A stretch of DNA of 64,000 nt from Mesostigma viride (GCA_009746045.1 RPFO01000027.1:1372976-1436975); one strand, 5' to 3'. Counted from the stretch's first letter, positions 36,201 through 47,137 are shown. Numbers and translations: made by a program. Notes: generated by a model from the sequence alone, not told the origin.

Positions 36201-37247
36201 CGACCCCTGCGGTCTAGATCCTTCCCAGGCCTGGTGGGCCGGCAGCGATGTTGCTGCGTGCCGTTGTAGTATTGTACCTTGTGTTAGCTTGATCCTTGCA
36301 TGCCAGTGTCAATTTTTTTTCTTTAGGGTTCTTCCTCTTTTCAGGCCTTTCCTTATGTTGCATGCCGCTCTCACCTCTCTACTTTATAATTACTTGAGTG
36401 ACCTCGTTGGCTCCGCCCAGCGCAAAATGTCGGTCGTAGCAGCCAACCAACCGGCGTGCAACCCGCATTTTGCTATCCAAGTAAGAAACCAACCCGCGTG
36501 CAGTCCGCATTATTCTGCACCTGGATTGGGCAAAGCTTGTATACCCGCCTGCTATTGGCCCCTCAGTTCGTTCATGCTTTTGGATTGGTAACGTACTTTG
36601 GGAGCTCCCAATAGTCGGGGATGGTCTCACGAGGCTAAATTCATAAAGTATAGATAGTATAAATCAAACAATGAATATATCCTATGTGATGTATCATTGT
36701 CGATGAATGTATCCTGTTAACTATTTTCTGTACTAACTTCTATACTGTCCTTTGTCCTCGGAACCAACCTCTCTGCCATCCTGTCTGCCATCCTGTCTAG
36801 CATCCCGTCTACCATCCTCTCTACCATCTTGTCTACCATCCTCTCTACCATCCTCAACCATCCTGTCTACCATCCTCTCTACCATTCTGTCTACCATCCT
36901 CTCTATCATCCTGTCTACCATCCTCTTCTACCATCCTGTCTACCATCCTCTCTACCACCATCCTGTCTACCATCCTGTCTACCATCCTATCTACCATCCT
37001 GTCTACCATCCTGTCTACCATCCTCTCTACCATCCTGTCTACCATCCTGTCTACCATCCTCTCTACCATCCTGTCTACCATTCTGTCTACCATCCTCCAC
37101 CCACAGTGGCCCAACGGTGCGAGCTACATGGGCGAGTGGCGCGACAACACGATGCACGGGCAGGGCACTTACACGGCGCCCGACGGCCACCAATGGGTCG
37201 GCAAGTTCTTCAACGGCTCCGGCCCAGGCCTCACTTGCTGCTTGTGA
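30206..37247 (+). CDS. MORN-repeat protein, MORN2-like, seven exons
   Basis: Exons are 30206-30272, 30562-30624, 31540-31599, 32796-32861, 34355-34456, 35566-35645 and 37107-37247. All junctions are GT-AG, phases agree, and the product is 192 residues. The N-terminus is [14 protein letters not shown], a lysine-rich start common in flagellar proteins. A MORN-type YEGDW follows, then a proline/lysine linker (exons 3-4). Repeats [28 protein letters not shown] and [14 protein letters not shown] come next, with a closing [13 protein letters not shown] that recalls the MORN2 C-terminus. MORN repeats mediate protein and membrane contacts; MORN2-type proteins occur in ciliated lineages, so an axonemal or basal-body role is inferred. 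Exon 2 has an alternative in-frame acceptor 24 nt downstream (start 30586). Introns are expanded with different tandem repeats. Confidence 0.85.
30846..31016 (+). repeat. Tandem repeat, about 39 bp, MORN-gene intron 2
   Basis: About four to five copies of a unit containing GTGAATCAGGGAAATGTG with AT-rich spacers. The last two copies are almost identical. Confidence 0.8.
31318..31500 (+). repeat. Pyrimidine-rich TTACTTACTTTCTTA-type repeat, MORN-gene intron 2
   Basis: An irregular array of TTAC/TTTC blocks forming a long polypyrimidine stretch about 40 bp before the acceptor of exon 3. It starts after a short decayed copy of the exon-3 edge (about 31266-31295). Confidence 0.75.
31764..31995 (+). 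repeat. G run and 34-bp GAGGCCA repeats, MORN-gene intron 3
   Basis: A run of G (about 31764-31781) is followed by five degenerate copies of a unit built on GAGGCCAYTTTT plus AATTAATT-like spacers (31885-31995). Confidence 0.75.
32130..32320 (+). repeat. Imperfect tandem duplication, MORN-gene intron 3
   Basis: Two copies of a block containing CTACAAGGCAG, GCACGG, GCAGAATG and CCATGCACAGTAG, about 80 bp apart. A further CTACAAGGTA lies near 32328. Confidence 0.6.
32930..33290 (+). repeat. Decayed tandem copies of MORN-gene exon 4 and its donor
   Basis: Three degenerate units follow exon 4, each with an exon-like lysine/proline-coding stretch (AAGAAAG, CACCAAGGAC, CCTTCAACAAAGGAAG) and a GTAAGTGCA-type donor or an ATGCTGGCAT/ATGCCGGCAT intron block. 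None keeps a usable frame with both splice sites. Confidence 0.55.
33320..33870 (+). repeat. CCCCT/CCCT array, about 550 bp, MORN-gene intron 4
   Basis: Nearly pure CCCCT with frequent CCCT variants. The proline/serine-rich frames on the plus strand and the glycine/arginine-rich frame on the minus strand are translations of the repeat. Confidence 0.95.
34225..34345 (+). repeat. Three 47-bp tandem copies abutting the exon-5 acceptor
   Basis: Units contain ATACCAACTAAYAACACCCC, TAACACCACGCATCCCC and a CATATACC or CATGACC end. The last copy merges into the CCCCGCATGACCCCCGCAG acceptor of exon 5. Confidence 0.8.
34612..34860 (+). repeat. 17-bp minisatellite, MORN-gene intron 5
   Basis: About 15 copies of TGTGCTTGYWTGTGGCT in a row. 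It is open in all three plus-strand frames (cysteine/leucine/valine-rich) and three minus-strand frames. None of these is a gene. Confidence 0.95.
35130..35565 (+). repeat. Degenerate repeats and duplicated acceptors before MORN-gene exon 6
   Basis: A 25-30 bp degenerate repeat built on TTCCTGCTGGCATTTG runs to about 35360. It is followed by three copies of the exon-6 acceptor edge: GGCAGGCATGTTCAAGCAC (about 35390), GGCAGGCACATCCAGGCAC (about 35476) and the true GGCAG|GCACGTTCAAG at 35561. A decayed copy of the exon-6 donor edge lies at about 35737-35765. Confidence 0.65.
35865..36060 (+). repeat. Tandem 50-bp degenerate repeat, MORN-gene intron 6
   Basis: Four units carry GGCGTGCGAGTA-like and AATCGATTCCTT-like blocks with pyrimidine-rich links. 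Confidence 0.6.
36775..37100 (+). repeat. 12-bp CCATCCTGTCTA minisatellite before MORN-gene exon 7
   Basis: About 27 copies, alternating CTGTCTAC and CTCTCTAC variants, end six bases before the exon-7 acceptor, where they form its polypyrimidine context. A short decayed copy of the exon-7 end (CCCAGGCCTCA) follows the stop codon at 37262-37310. Confidence 0.9.
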
Positions 37248-37371
37248 TAAGCAATTTGTTCATTCGACGGTTTGACTTGCCCAGGCCTCATGCGCTGCCT
37301 GTGATGACAAATAGTTCGACGGCTAGGGAACCCGCATCATGTCGAGCTTTTTGTTCTCCAGATTCCAGAAG

Positions 37372-37390
37372 CTCGTGACTGCGTCACGTG
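37372..37390 (-). repeat. Hairpin-A copy without tail
   Basis: CTCGTGACTGCGTCACGTG has the hairpin-A core (CGTGAC TGC GTCACG) but no TTAA tail. It may be a truncated 3' end of the same element family. Confidence 0.5.
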
Positions 37391-38074
37391 AGCATAAATT
37401 TTCCATTTGCGGGTATTTCCTCGTAAATGGTGGGAGAGCGATCGCAGCAATGGTGCTCACCACTAGACACTCCCGGCCAGTTAGGCTCGAAACACACGCC
37501 CTGATCAAGCATGCTGTTTCCGGCCCCACCGTCTAGGTCATCTAGTCGCTCCACACGTAAGCCAGCCATAATTTCAATGCACAAGGATACACATTTCCAT
37601 CACCATTCATCTTCATCATCCTGAACGACTCGAAAACGCGGAAAAGATAACGGCAGGCTCGAGCTACCATGGTCCGGATTCTCCCGATTTCTGGCCTGCG
37701 CTGGTTGTCTCTTTGATAAATTCTCCAAGGTTATGCATGGCCATCGAAAAGAAACCTACCGCATCCAGCATTGGTTGTCTCGCGCAATCAATCAGGCATG
37801 AAAGGTACCTTCTCACACAGATGGTACCCCATGACTCTCCCAACGGAGGTGCGCGAATTAATGAATGTCTCGCACATGTGGTTGCCTGTAAACCATGAGA
37901 CCGATGTGAGACAGCGATGTATGTGGCATTATACCAAAAGATGCCATGATGGATGACACCATGCAAGGGAGTGGCACATACAGTTTCGATGATTCTAATC
38001 AAGCACTGTTCAGGTGCGAGGGAGTGCATGGAAGATGGAGGGTTACATGATTTTGCTAAACATTTCTATGCTGG

Positions 38075-38930
38075 TTAATTAATTAATTAAAAGACACGTG
38101 ACTGCGTCACGTGGCAAGTCCTCAGTGGGAGGGGAACATGGGATGGAATGGATGATGTAATCTATCTAGGTCCTAGTTACAGGGTTGTGGGCACCACGCG
38201 GCCCGAATCACTATGAATGCCATACGCGGTCACACGCGGAGCCCCCACAGACTTGGGGGTGGTCTCCTTCATCACTACTTGCCATCTATCCTTGCGCACC
38301 ATCTGCCTCCATATTACAGACAAACCAGGAGGCTTCCCGGGCGTGAGCCCGTCACGTCTAGTGTAGCACATGTCCATGCGGAGTCTATCACGAAAAGTCC
38401 ATCGGTGGCGGCCCTGCCGCGCGCGGCCTTGGGGCACGCCAGGATAGGAACTATCGCCCAGGCTGGGTGCCAGCTAGTCTATCTGATGTGTCTACCTGAT
38501 CTGTGCAGACCAGGTGCCTGGCTAGGCCCAGGCGCCTGTGCCTAAGAATGTGGGAAACATAGGGCAAATCAGCGTACAAATCCTCAGTACTAATGTGCAA
38601 ACCAAAGATGATGTTAAGGGCCTTGCGCAGCATCTTGGTGACGGTGCTATCTCGGCATTGCTCCAGCTCGACTGCGCCAGTGTCCAGGTCTCGGCGCCGT
38701 AGGTCAGGATTGTCAGAATGACGACCTTGAAGAGGTCACGCTTGACGATCCGGGGTAGGGCGGGGTTGCTCCACCAGCGGCGGTGGTCATGGAGTTGCGC
38801 CCACACCATGCCGATCCGTGTCGTCAGGTCGTCCTCGCAGTCGGGAAGCCAACTGCCGAGCAGCTTGATCGAAGCGGCCTGAAGTAGGGTAGTTGACGGT
38901 GTCATCTAAGAGGCGGAGTATGGGCGGGGC
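38075..38930 (-). pseudogene. LINE 3' part: reverse-transcriptase tail, 3' region, hairpin A
   Basis: Reading on the minus strand, 38905-38700 has a frame with IKLLGSWLPDCEDD and ILTYGAETWTL, which align with the same region of the LINE at 12114-12937. A second frame (38633-38451) reads an RHRRLGLARHL-type C-terminus. The 3' region encodes the DGLTPG-type peptide block (38377-38177) also present at 51373 and 6515. It ends in hairpin A (38095-38113) and a TTAA tail (38075-38092), with the expected polarity of a LINE 3' end. It is 5'-truncated and frameshifted. Confidence 0.75.
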
Positions 38931-38937
38931 CCCGGCC

Positions 38938-39025
38938 ATTAATTAATTAATTAATAGACACGTGACTGCGTCACGTGAGCATAAGTCCTCAGTGGGAGGG
39001 GAACATGGGATGGAATGGGTTAATT
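38938..39025 (-). mobile_element. Short hairpin-A LINE 3' end
   Basis: This holds only the last 70-80 bp of the hairpin-A element: CCATTCCATCCCATGTTCCC on the minus strand, then the hairpin (38959-38977) and an ATTA tail. It lies directly beyond the longer copy and in the same orientation, as a severely 5'-truncated insertion would. Confidence 0.65.
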
Positions 39026-39034
39026 AATTAATAA

Positions 39035-39749
39035 GGAACATAACTCCGTTGGGAGTATATATTAATAATATAATTACTTACAGCAGAGTGAAATCACTCA
39101 AACCAAAGCAAACACCCAGCTATAAACCTATATACAGAGCCATGTCAAATCTCTATACTACTACGATAAGACCAATGGAAACTCCTAACGGGAGGAACCT
39201 AATAGCCCTGCTGCACCGCAAAATCAGCCCGCGTACGGCGGAGCATGATGTCAGCCATGGCCCGAGTCAGCGCCACCGACAAGCGCTGACGCCAATATGA
39301 CGTCCAGGTCCGCGCCGACCATGGGGCGCCCGCTGGCCCTCCAGGTCCAGCCGGTCCTCCCGGAGCCGGCAACACTCCTTGAAGAAGGCGGAGGTCAGGG
39401 GCCCCATGGCCCCAAACTCCTCCAGGACAAAGGGCACCACACGATGGTGCCCGACGTCGCCGTAGGCCAGGAGCTTGGCCCGCTCCGCCCGGTCCGCCGT
39501 GTAACCTGCCGTGAGGGAGGCCCCAGCCACGTGGCTAAGAGCCAAGGGCCGCGCCACCGAAACGTCGATAAGCAGATGCCGGCCACCCCCCTCAAAGTCC
39601 AGCACCACGATGTCAGGCCGGTGGTTGGGGGAATAGAAGGCAGCGCCATCCGCATCCTCGGACCGGATGTTCGCGTGGGGGAAAACCGACCGAATCATGG
39701 CGAGCACCACCGTCAGGAGGACAGTGTGCAAATACAAATACCAATTCTG
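39035..39749 (-). pseudogene. LINE C-terminal region, interrupted by the CACTA element
   Basis: The minus-strand frame to 39267 carries RPDIVVLDFEGGGRHLLIDV, RAKLLAYGD and VVPFVLEEFG. A one-base shift leads to a YWRQRLSVALTRAMADIMLR segment ending in a stop at about 39226. This order is typical of the end of algal LINE polyproteins, and the D...DFE...IDV pattern could be a PD-(D/E)xK nuclease core (inference). A hairpin-B-like tail (CTCCCAACGGAG, about 39045) follows. The upstream coding sequence resumes in frame at 51095 beyond the CACTA insertion. Confidence 0.6.
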
Positions 39750-39798
39750 CACTATACTTTTCGTCCGAGGGTGGTAAAAAGCATCCGAGGCGTAAATT
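39750..39798 (+). repeat. Left terminal inverted repeat
   Basis: 49 bp, identical in reverse complement to 51044-51092, starting with CACTA at the outer edge. Confidence 0.9.
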
Positions 39799-40110
39799 AC
39801 GAGGTGGTAATTTACCGTCAAGACTACTCTTACAGTTTAGATACTACGTCGTAGTCTGTGTCGTAAGTTACGAACTAGATCCGAGGTGAGATCCGACGTA
39901 GTAATTTACGAGGTAGTAATTTACGAGGTAGTAATTTACGAGGTAGTAATTTACGAGGTAGTAATTTACGAGGTAGTAATGTACGAGGTAGTAATTTACG
40001 AGGTAGTAATTTACGAGGTAGTAATGTACGAGGTAGTAATTTACGAGGTAGTAAGGTACGAGGTAGTAATTTGCGAGGTAGTAATTTACGAGTTGGTAAT
40101 TTACGATCCC
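39799..40110 (+). repeat. Left subterminal repeats (15-bp unit)
   Basis: About fifteen tandem copies of GTAATTTACGAGGTA, with GTAATGTAC and GTAAGGTAC variants, preceded by an irregular part with GATCCGAGGTGAGATCC. In CACTA elements such repeats bind the element's own DNA-binding protein; that role is inferred. Confidence 0.8.
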
Positions 40111-40418
40111 GGTACTCGGTCCCGTAGGTTACGACGTCGTATGCTTCTCGCGTACACTACCGGTACTACAATCATGTCGCTATGTCGTTCTGAATTGCAG
40201 TACGCATGTCACTTTGATTTCACTTATCATTTCGGTCAACCTAACCCCTAACACCCATTTACCCGGGGGAAAAAAATGAATGGCATTTGCAGCAAGGCTC
40301 ATGCAAGACGAGTTCCTATTTCATAAAAAATTTCATTATTAAATGCAGGATTACATGTCATGCACAAAAATCCAACGCCTTCACAGAAAATAGCATATCA
40401 AGTCTTCTGACGACAATA
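40111..40418. other. Interior flank of the CACTA left end, nothing recognised
   Basis: No frame or repeat of note. The stretch would be the 3' flank of the minus-strand exon that follows. Confidence 0.4.
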
Positions 40419-40656
40419 TCAAGTCAATATCAAATTCGTGGCTTCTCTTCGTGGCTTGAAATACTGTTTCCATGCGGTGCTTAGGACAGCTCCGGGGATG
40501 TCGGCACCGCACAGAAGCTCCATCCGGGAGCAAGTGCGCCGGGGGAAGATGTTGTACATCCAGAGCTCGATATGTGCGGGAAGCCGTCGTGTTGGAAACC
40601 GAGGTGTCTGCACATAATTCCGCGCGCAGGCAGCTTGTGCCTTTACGGGGGAAGAC
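40419..40656 (-). CDS. Candidate terminal exon, unrecognised, inside the CACTA element
   Basis: An open frame runs from a TGTCGCAG acceptor to a TGA, about 79 codons of ordinary composition (HIELWMYNIFPRRTCSRMEL in the middle). Its place near the left end, on the minus strand, would suit the last exon of an element-encoded protein. No known transposase motif is visible, and a second frame is also open across most of it. Confidence 0.3.
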
Positions 40657-40809
40657 CTGCGACACAAAAACCGTGTCCGGACAATGCAATACGGAGAAAT
40701 GGCAACGGCAGATGGAGTCGGCTAAGGCCGCTTGTAAGGAAAGTGATTTTTAATGCACGAATAAATGTATAATGCATGCTACATCGCCATCGCTTGGGCG
40801 GTGAAAAGA

Positions 40810-41050
40810 CAAGGACCAACCACATGCCCCCACCTACCCTTCGTGCATCCCGCCCTTGACGAGGCACAACCATGTGCCCCCACCTACCCTTTGTGCGTCC
40901 CTCCCTTGACAAGAAACAAGCACGTGCACCTATCTAACCTTTGTGCATCCCTTCCTTGGCAAGGAACAAGCACACCCACCCACCTACTCCACATGCATCC
41001 CTCCCTTGACAAGGAACAAGCACGATCACCCAGCTACCCACTAGCACGGC
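40810..41050 (+). repeat. 56-bp minisatellite
   Basis: Four to five degenerate copies of a unit with CACCTACCCTTTGTGCATCC, CTCCCTTGACAAGGAACAAG and a variable ACGTGC part. Confidence 0.8.
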
Positions 41051-41289
41051 AGCAAGGCAGACCTTACAATGGCAAGTGATGTTTATCGGTAGAAACTGTT
41101 AGACAACTAGCAAACGAGCCAGCCGGTGAAGAGCAAGGCACGCATGCAAGGAATTTGTCGTTGCCTATGTCTACGCTTGTGTTTGTCACTGCAGTTGAAA
41201 TCTGCATTTGCATCAGCAGGCCCGATCGAACCCCATGTCGCCACCCGCATTTCCACTTATACTTCACGGCCCCTTATTCTTCTCTTGTG

Positions 41290-41690
41290 CCTGCCTTTGC
41301 CCTAACTGTTACCCTAGCATCTGCCCTTGCCCCTATCCTTTGATCCCCAGTGTTTGCCGTTGCCCTCATCCTTTCCCTAGTGCCTGCCCTTGTCTTCATC
41401 TTTTCCCTTGTGCCTGCCCTTGCCCTTGTCCGTTCCCTCGTGCTTGACTTGTCCTAATCTCTTTCCCTTGCGCCTGCCCTTGCCCTTATCCGCTTCCCTT
41501 GTGCCTGCCCCTGCCCTTGCCCTTGTCATTTCCCTTGAGCCTGCCCTTTTGGCAAGCACAAGTGCCTTTGTCCTTTCCTTGGCCTTGTGCTTGCTCTTCC
41601 AGTTTCCCTTTCCTTTGCTCGTGCGGTTGCCTTTGCTCTTACCCGGGTGCTTGCCCTTGCCGTTTGCAAGCTGCATTATTGTCTTAGCAA
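41290..41690 (+). repeat. Degenerate CCTGCCCTTGCCCTT repeat
   Basis: Irregular 30-40 bp units built on TGCCCTTGYCCTT, TTTCCCTTGTGCC and similar blocks. Proline/leucine-rich frames through it are compositional. Confidence 0.7.
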
Positions 41691-42222
41691 GCTAGCAAGT
41701 GCAAACTGGCACTGAGCCAGAAATGCAAGCAAAGCAGCCAGTGTAAATAAGGATGGACGGGAACAGTAGAAAGCTAGGGGTGGCAACGGTGCTAGAGCTC
41801 ATGGCAACAAGGTGGTCCCATTCTTGCTGCATTGGGTGCGTTGCGTGGGTGGGATATTGCGAGAGGGGGACATTCTTGCCTTGGTTGTGTTTTCACATGC
41901 ACCCGGTGCTTGAATTTATGCGTGCAAGGGTGGCTGGTATCCCAACCAACAGCCTAAGAGGAAAAAGAGTGCTTAGAAAGCAAGAATGACTTAATGTTGG
42001 TAATAGCAGTGGCGGCGGCAGCAAAAACTGTTGTTATAGATGCAAGCTACAACACTGCGGATGGTTTCTCACACTAATGTGGATAATGATAATGCATGCC
42101 ACTTAACGGGACCATATAAACCACAACAAGAATAAATCGTGAGAGCAAAAGAAAGGGGAGTACAAAATGGCCGGCTTACCTAGCTACAGCAAAAAAATTA
42201 CATGAAAAACAAGATAACTCAC

Positions 42223-42332
42223 CTTTGTCGCAGCAGTGACCATATCAGACAGCTCACAAAAACTTGTTGATCCTTGAAACTTCCTGCTTGAAGGCAGCCA
42301 CCAACGGTCTGGAGTTTTCACCCCAGTCCTTC
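42223..42332 (-). CDS. Candidate internal exon, unrecognised, inside the CACTA element
   Basis: Between a GAG|AAGGACTGG acceptor and an AAAG|GTGAGT donor, one frame reads DWGENSRPLVAAFKQEVSRI and the following residues ELSDMVTAATK lie in the next frame. The two join only if a five-T run is one base too long. It is preceded on its own strand by the 167-bp CT array, which could serve as polypyrimidine tract. Function unknown. Confidence 0.3.
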
Positions 42333-42398
42333 TCAACAGCCAAGGAAAAGGGAAAGAGAGAGGAGGGGTGCGGGAGGGACAAGAGAGCGGGGGTGGGA

Positions 42399-43555
<1,157 letters not shown>

Positions 43556-43559
43556 TGCA

Positions 43560-44020
43560 TGGGCCATGGAGGGTGGTGGTACACAAATACCGTACAGGTG
43601 GTACCATACACAACTGCAGCCAGGACAACAGCCGGGCGCTGCGTACCTGCCGTGGGAAGGAGGGGGTGGTACACAAATACCGTACAGGTGGTACACAACT
43701 GCAGCCAGCACAACAGCGAGTCGCTGCGTACCTGCCGTGGGAAGGAGGGAGGTGGTACACAAAAACCGTACAGGTGGTACACAACTGCAGCCAGCACAAC
43801 AGCGAGTCGCTGCGTACCTGCCGTGGGAAGGAGGGGGTGGTACACAAATACCGTACAGGTGGTACACAACTGCAGCCAGCACAACAGCGAGTCGCTGCGT
43901 ACCTGCCGTGGGAAGGAGGGAGGTGGTACACAAAAACCGTACAGGTGGTACACAACTGCAGCCAGCACAACAGCGAGTCGCTGCGTACCTGCCGTGGGAA
44001 GGAGGGGGGTGCTACACAAA
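43560..44020 (+). repeat. 86-bp minisatellite with two alternating unit types
   Basis: About five and a half units contain GGTGGTACACAAATACCGTA, CAACTGCAGCCAGCACAACA and CGTACCTGCCGTGGGAAGGA. Units alternate between ACAAATACC after GGGG and ACAAAAACC after GGAG, so a 171-bp two-unit period overlies the 86-bp one. All six frames are open in part; none is a gene. Confidence 0.9.
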
Positions 44021-44039
44021 TATCCGACCTATATATTAG

Positions 44040-44740
44040 CGATAGCCGCCGCCTATTAAACAGGTCCTATTCATCACGAGCGTCAACGCCCCGTCATCGC
44101 CCCGTCATCGCCCGGCCGAGGGCCTTAACCTGTTAACTGTTTATTCGGAGTGATAGTCAACGACCTATACTACCAATAGCTGCCGCATATCAAACATCGG
44201 TTTTTCATCGGGCCCGTCGAGGGCGATGACGGTGACGGTCGTCACCGTCATCGCCCTCGACGGGCCAACATCTAAACTCTTCTCTTAATCAACAATCTAT
44301 ATTACCAATAGCCGCCGCCTATCAAACAGATCCTATTCATCACGCGCGTCAACGCCCCGTCATCGCCCCGTCATCGCCCCGTGATCGCCATGCCGAGCCA
44401 GCCGAGGGCCAACCTCTTAACTCTTTACATTTGTATTCGGAGTAGTAGTCAACGACCTATATTACCAATAGCCGCCGCATATCAAAAAGGTCGTATTCAT
44501 GACGCCCGTCGAGGGCGATGACGGTGACGCCGTCACCGTCATCGCCCACGGGCCAACATCTAAACTCTTCTCTTAATCAACAATCTATATTACCAATAGC
44601 CGCCGCCTGTCAAACAGATCCTATTCATCACGCGCGTCAACGCCCCGTCATCGCCCCGTCATCGCCCCGTCATCGCTCCGTGATCGCCATGCCGACTGCC
44701 GAGGGCCAACCTCTTAACTCTTTATTCGGAGTAATAGTTA
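44040..44740 (+). repeat. 289-bp tandem repeat with long hairpins
   Basis: Two and a half copies contain AATAGCCGCCGCCTATCAAA, an internal CGCCCCGTCAT repeat and a TTAACTCTTTATTCGGAGT block. The first carries a perfect 26-bp inverted repeat with a 4-bp loop (44211-44266). The second keeps 17-bp arms (about 44513-44547). Confidence 0.85.
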
Positions 44741-45289
44741 ACTGCCGGCATTGCCATACAAGAAGAAGCTCTCGATCCTAGGTATAGACTACCTCGGGTA
44801 TCATCATCGTAATTGCTAGCATCGAGATCATTCATACCTACCGACGATGGCCAGCTGCAAAAGAAAAATGTCGACCAACAGACAGGACCTATCGCCGGGA
44901 ACCCTCAAGGCAATAAGGGCGAGACAGGCTTTCACCGTTAAGTAAAGTTGTCCACATCGTGCTAAGGAATTTGTGCTAATCTATGAGTACCTATATGGAC
45001 ACTTTGTCGCATTTTTTACATGGCAAATAAGCGATGTATGTGTCATGTAGGCTGCCATTGGTGCATGCATGCATGGGCCAGCAATGATGGTCAGAGGTAC
45101 ATTGTGCCTATGAGATAACCATCGATTTGTTGATCAGCAAGTGATTCATTACGTGAGACAACAATATGTTTGGGGGCTAAGCTTCTTACATTGGTCACAT
45201 GGCCCGCCATAATTGTTTTCTTATGTGTTTAAGGTTAGGGCTCTGTTCATGACTGAACGTCATGAACGCGCTCTATTCATGACATTGAT
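44741..45289. other. CACTA interior, nothing recognised
   Basis: No motif, exon or repeat stands out beyond short direct repeats such as TGCATGCATGCATG (about 45062). Confidence 0.4.
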
Positions 45290-45770
45290 TAATTGATTTT
45301 AATTAGTCTCATGTCCATGTTGGGGGACCGGGATCTCTGAATTCCCCAAAGAAGATATAGTGGAAGTCCCCCAAGACGTCAATATCCGTCAAGACGTCAA
45401 TAACTACATGTATGTCCACAGCTCAGCTAGTAGTCTAAAATATGGGCCTCGAGCTAATCTTGCACGCAAGCAATGCCTATCATCAAGGATGAATTAATGC
45501 CTATCAACAAGGAGACAATCATGCTTGTTAAATTTCCTAGGACCCACAACTGGGGGGTCGTAGTCTTTGACAATGTCCGCCTGGGCAACGCTACTAATCC
45601 TACATATCCGAGGTCCCATGTATGAATAAGAGGGGTTGAGCGGATGACGCCAACAGTGTCTGTGCTCTGCATGTCAGCTAAAATCATATCGCGGAGACAA
45701 ACATATGGCGGTATGTTGTCTCTTTGATATGGCGGTATGTCCAATGTTGGCCACTGCGTCGCCTAACAGG
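45290..45770. repeat. Dispersed repeat, uninterrupted copy
   Basis: Aligns with the two flanks of the solo LTR at 11207-11900 and so shows what that site looked like before insertion (ACTGGGGGGTCGTAGTCTTTGACAATG across the junction). It carries no LTR sequence and has its own small insertions. Confidence 0.75.
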
Positions 45771-45879
45771 TTGTTACATGGTCGGCAAGGGCCTGACCAT
45801 GTAAGAAGATATCTCCCTGGCTGGCCAGTCCACAAGGAACCAGCAGGGACCTCATCTGAATCAACCTGATTTATTAACT

Positions 45880-46010
45880 AACTACTTAATTCATTTATTA
45901 AACTCATGCCCCCATTAGGGAGTCAAGGAGCATTAGTTAACCCCGATTCATTCATTAATTAATTATTTAAACACGTGCTCCCGTTGGGGAGTCACGGAGC
46001 ACCGAAGTGC
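45880..46010 (-). repeat. Two hairpin-B-type tails in tandem
   Basis: Two blocks, ATGCCCCCATTAGGGAGTCA (about 45906) and GTGCTCCCGTTGGGGAGTCA (about 45975), each next to an ATTAATTA or TTTATTAA run. Reverse-complemented, they have the hairpin-B order of CTCC-loop-GGAG followed by an AT-rich tail. Confidence 0.5.
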
Positions 46011-46240
46011 TTTTAATGCCTGTGTGTGCACAACAGGAGAAAGGGCAGAGACCCCCACTCTCCTTCATGCCTAAGGCATGCCACAGCTGCATTCGGGAAC
46101 GCTAGCTAAACGGACACGCTAACGATCCGGCAATCTGTGGGTGCAATAAGACTCATGTGAGCATGGCATAACACTAGGAGCGTGGGCAAGTAATCTCATC
46201 ATAGCCAGGACGTAGCATGGCTGTACTAGGACTATACCCC

Positions 46241-46465
46241 GATGGATGGATGGATGGATGGATGGATGGATGGATGGATGGATGGATGGATGGATGGATG
46301 GATGGATGGATGGATGGATGGATGGATGGATGGATGGATGGATGGATGGATGGATGGATGGATGGATGGATGGATGGATGGATGGATGGATGGATGGATG
46401 GATGGATGGATGGATGGATGGATGGATGGATGGATGGATGGATGGATGGATGGATGGATGGATGG
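46241..46465. repeat. GATG array, 225 bp
   Basis: About 56 perfect copies. The methionine-aspartate-glycine-tryptophan and isoleucine-histidine-proline frames are artefacts of the repeat. Confidence 0.97.
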
Positions 46466-46799
46466 CTTGTCTTACATGATGCAGTGGAACTTTGGTGCTG
46501 GAGGGTTAATTGTGGCCCGGTCTGGTTTAGCTTCAGTGCTCTCATGGCGGCCTTCATTTGTAATTATTTGAATGCATGCCCATTGGGCCATGCATAGTGT
46601 ATATTTTTTACGCATGCACGCCCATTATTTATCGCTGGGTCCCTCCCGTCAATCCTTGTTAATTGCCAGGTCTGGTGTAAGTAAGTTAGTACTTGCGTGT
46701 CATGCGCATGGGCATGTTTAGAGTACTATGCTAATCTCTTTAGAAACATAATTACACGGAAGTTACAAATCTCATCTGCATCATGCCCCAAGACACTAC

Positions 46800-47137
46800 A
46801 TTAAAGAATCAAATAAAATTATAACATGCCTCCGTTGGGAGATCATGCAGCACATGCATATTCCTTGCTGAATGGGTAGAGGTGGGTCAAGCCGCAACAT
46901 CGAAATAAGCTAACTCTAAGCTATCTAGTCTACAAAATCCTCACTACACTTCTCCCCAAAGCGCCCCTTCCGCTTTGGGGGAGGGGGCTTACCCACATGG
47001 GCTGGCGTGTGAGCCGGGACATTGGTCTTCCACCTCTTCTTGTTCTGCATAGGAACAGAGAGCGAAGAAATGCGGTGTGGGGACCCCTTCTCGTGGTAAT
47101 GCGTTACATGTACTCCCCACCGGGCTTTGCTCTTCAT
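46800..47137 (-). mobile_element. 3' end of a hairpin-B retroelement, coding end intact
   Basis: The minus-strand frame 47137-46925 ends MQNKKRWKTNVPAHTPAH, VGKPPPPKRKGRFGEK and stop, matching the plus-strand copy at 15232-15690. It is followed by the same CTAGATAGCTTAGAGTTAG stretch and then hairpin B (GCCTCCGTTGGGAGATCATG on the plus strand, 46830-46849) and an AT-rich tail. A second, shorter hairpin-B-like tail lies at 47165-47220. Confidence 0.65.

Noticed and set aside
36775-37100. CRISPR-like array
   Set aside because: The 12-bp units are directly tandem without spacers, and the DNA is eukaryotic; it is a minisatellite.
42223-42332. Similarity of the exon candidate to SPX or dynein heavy-chain segments
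   Set aside because: The resemblance is a few residues only and needs a frame correction; too weak to name.
46174-46597. MDGW and SIHP repeat proteins
   Set aside because: Translation of the GATG array.
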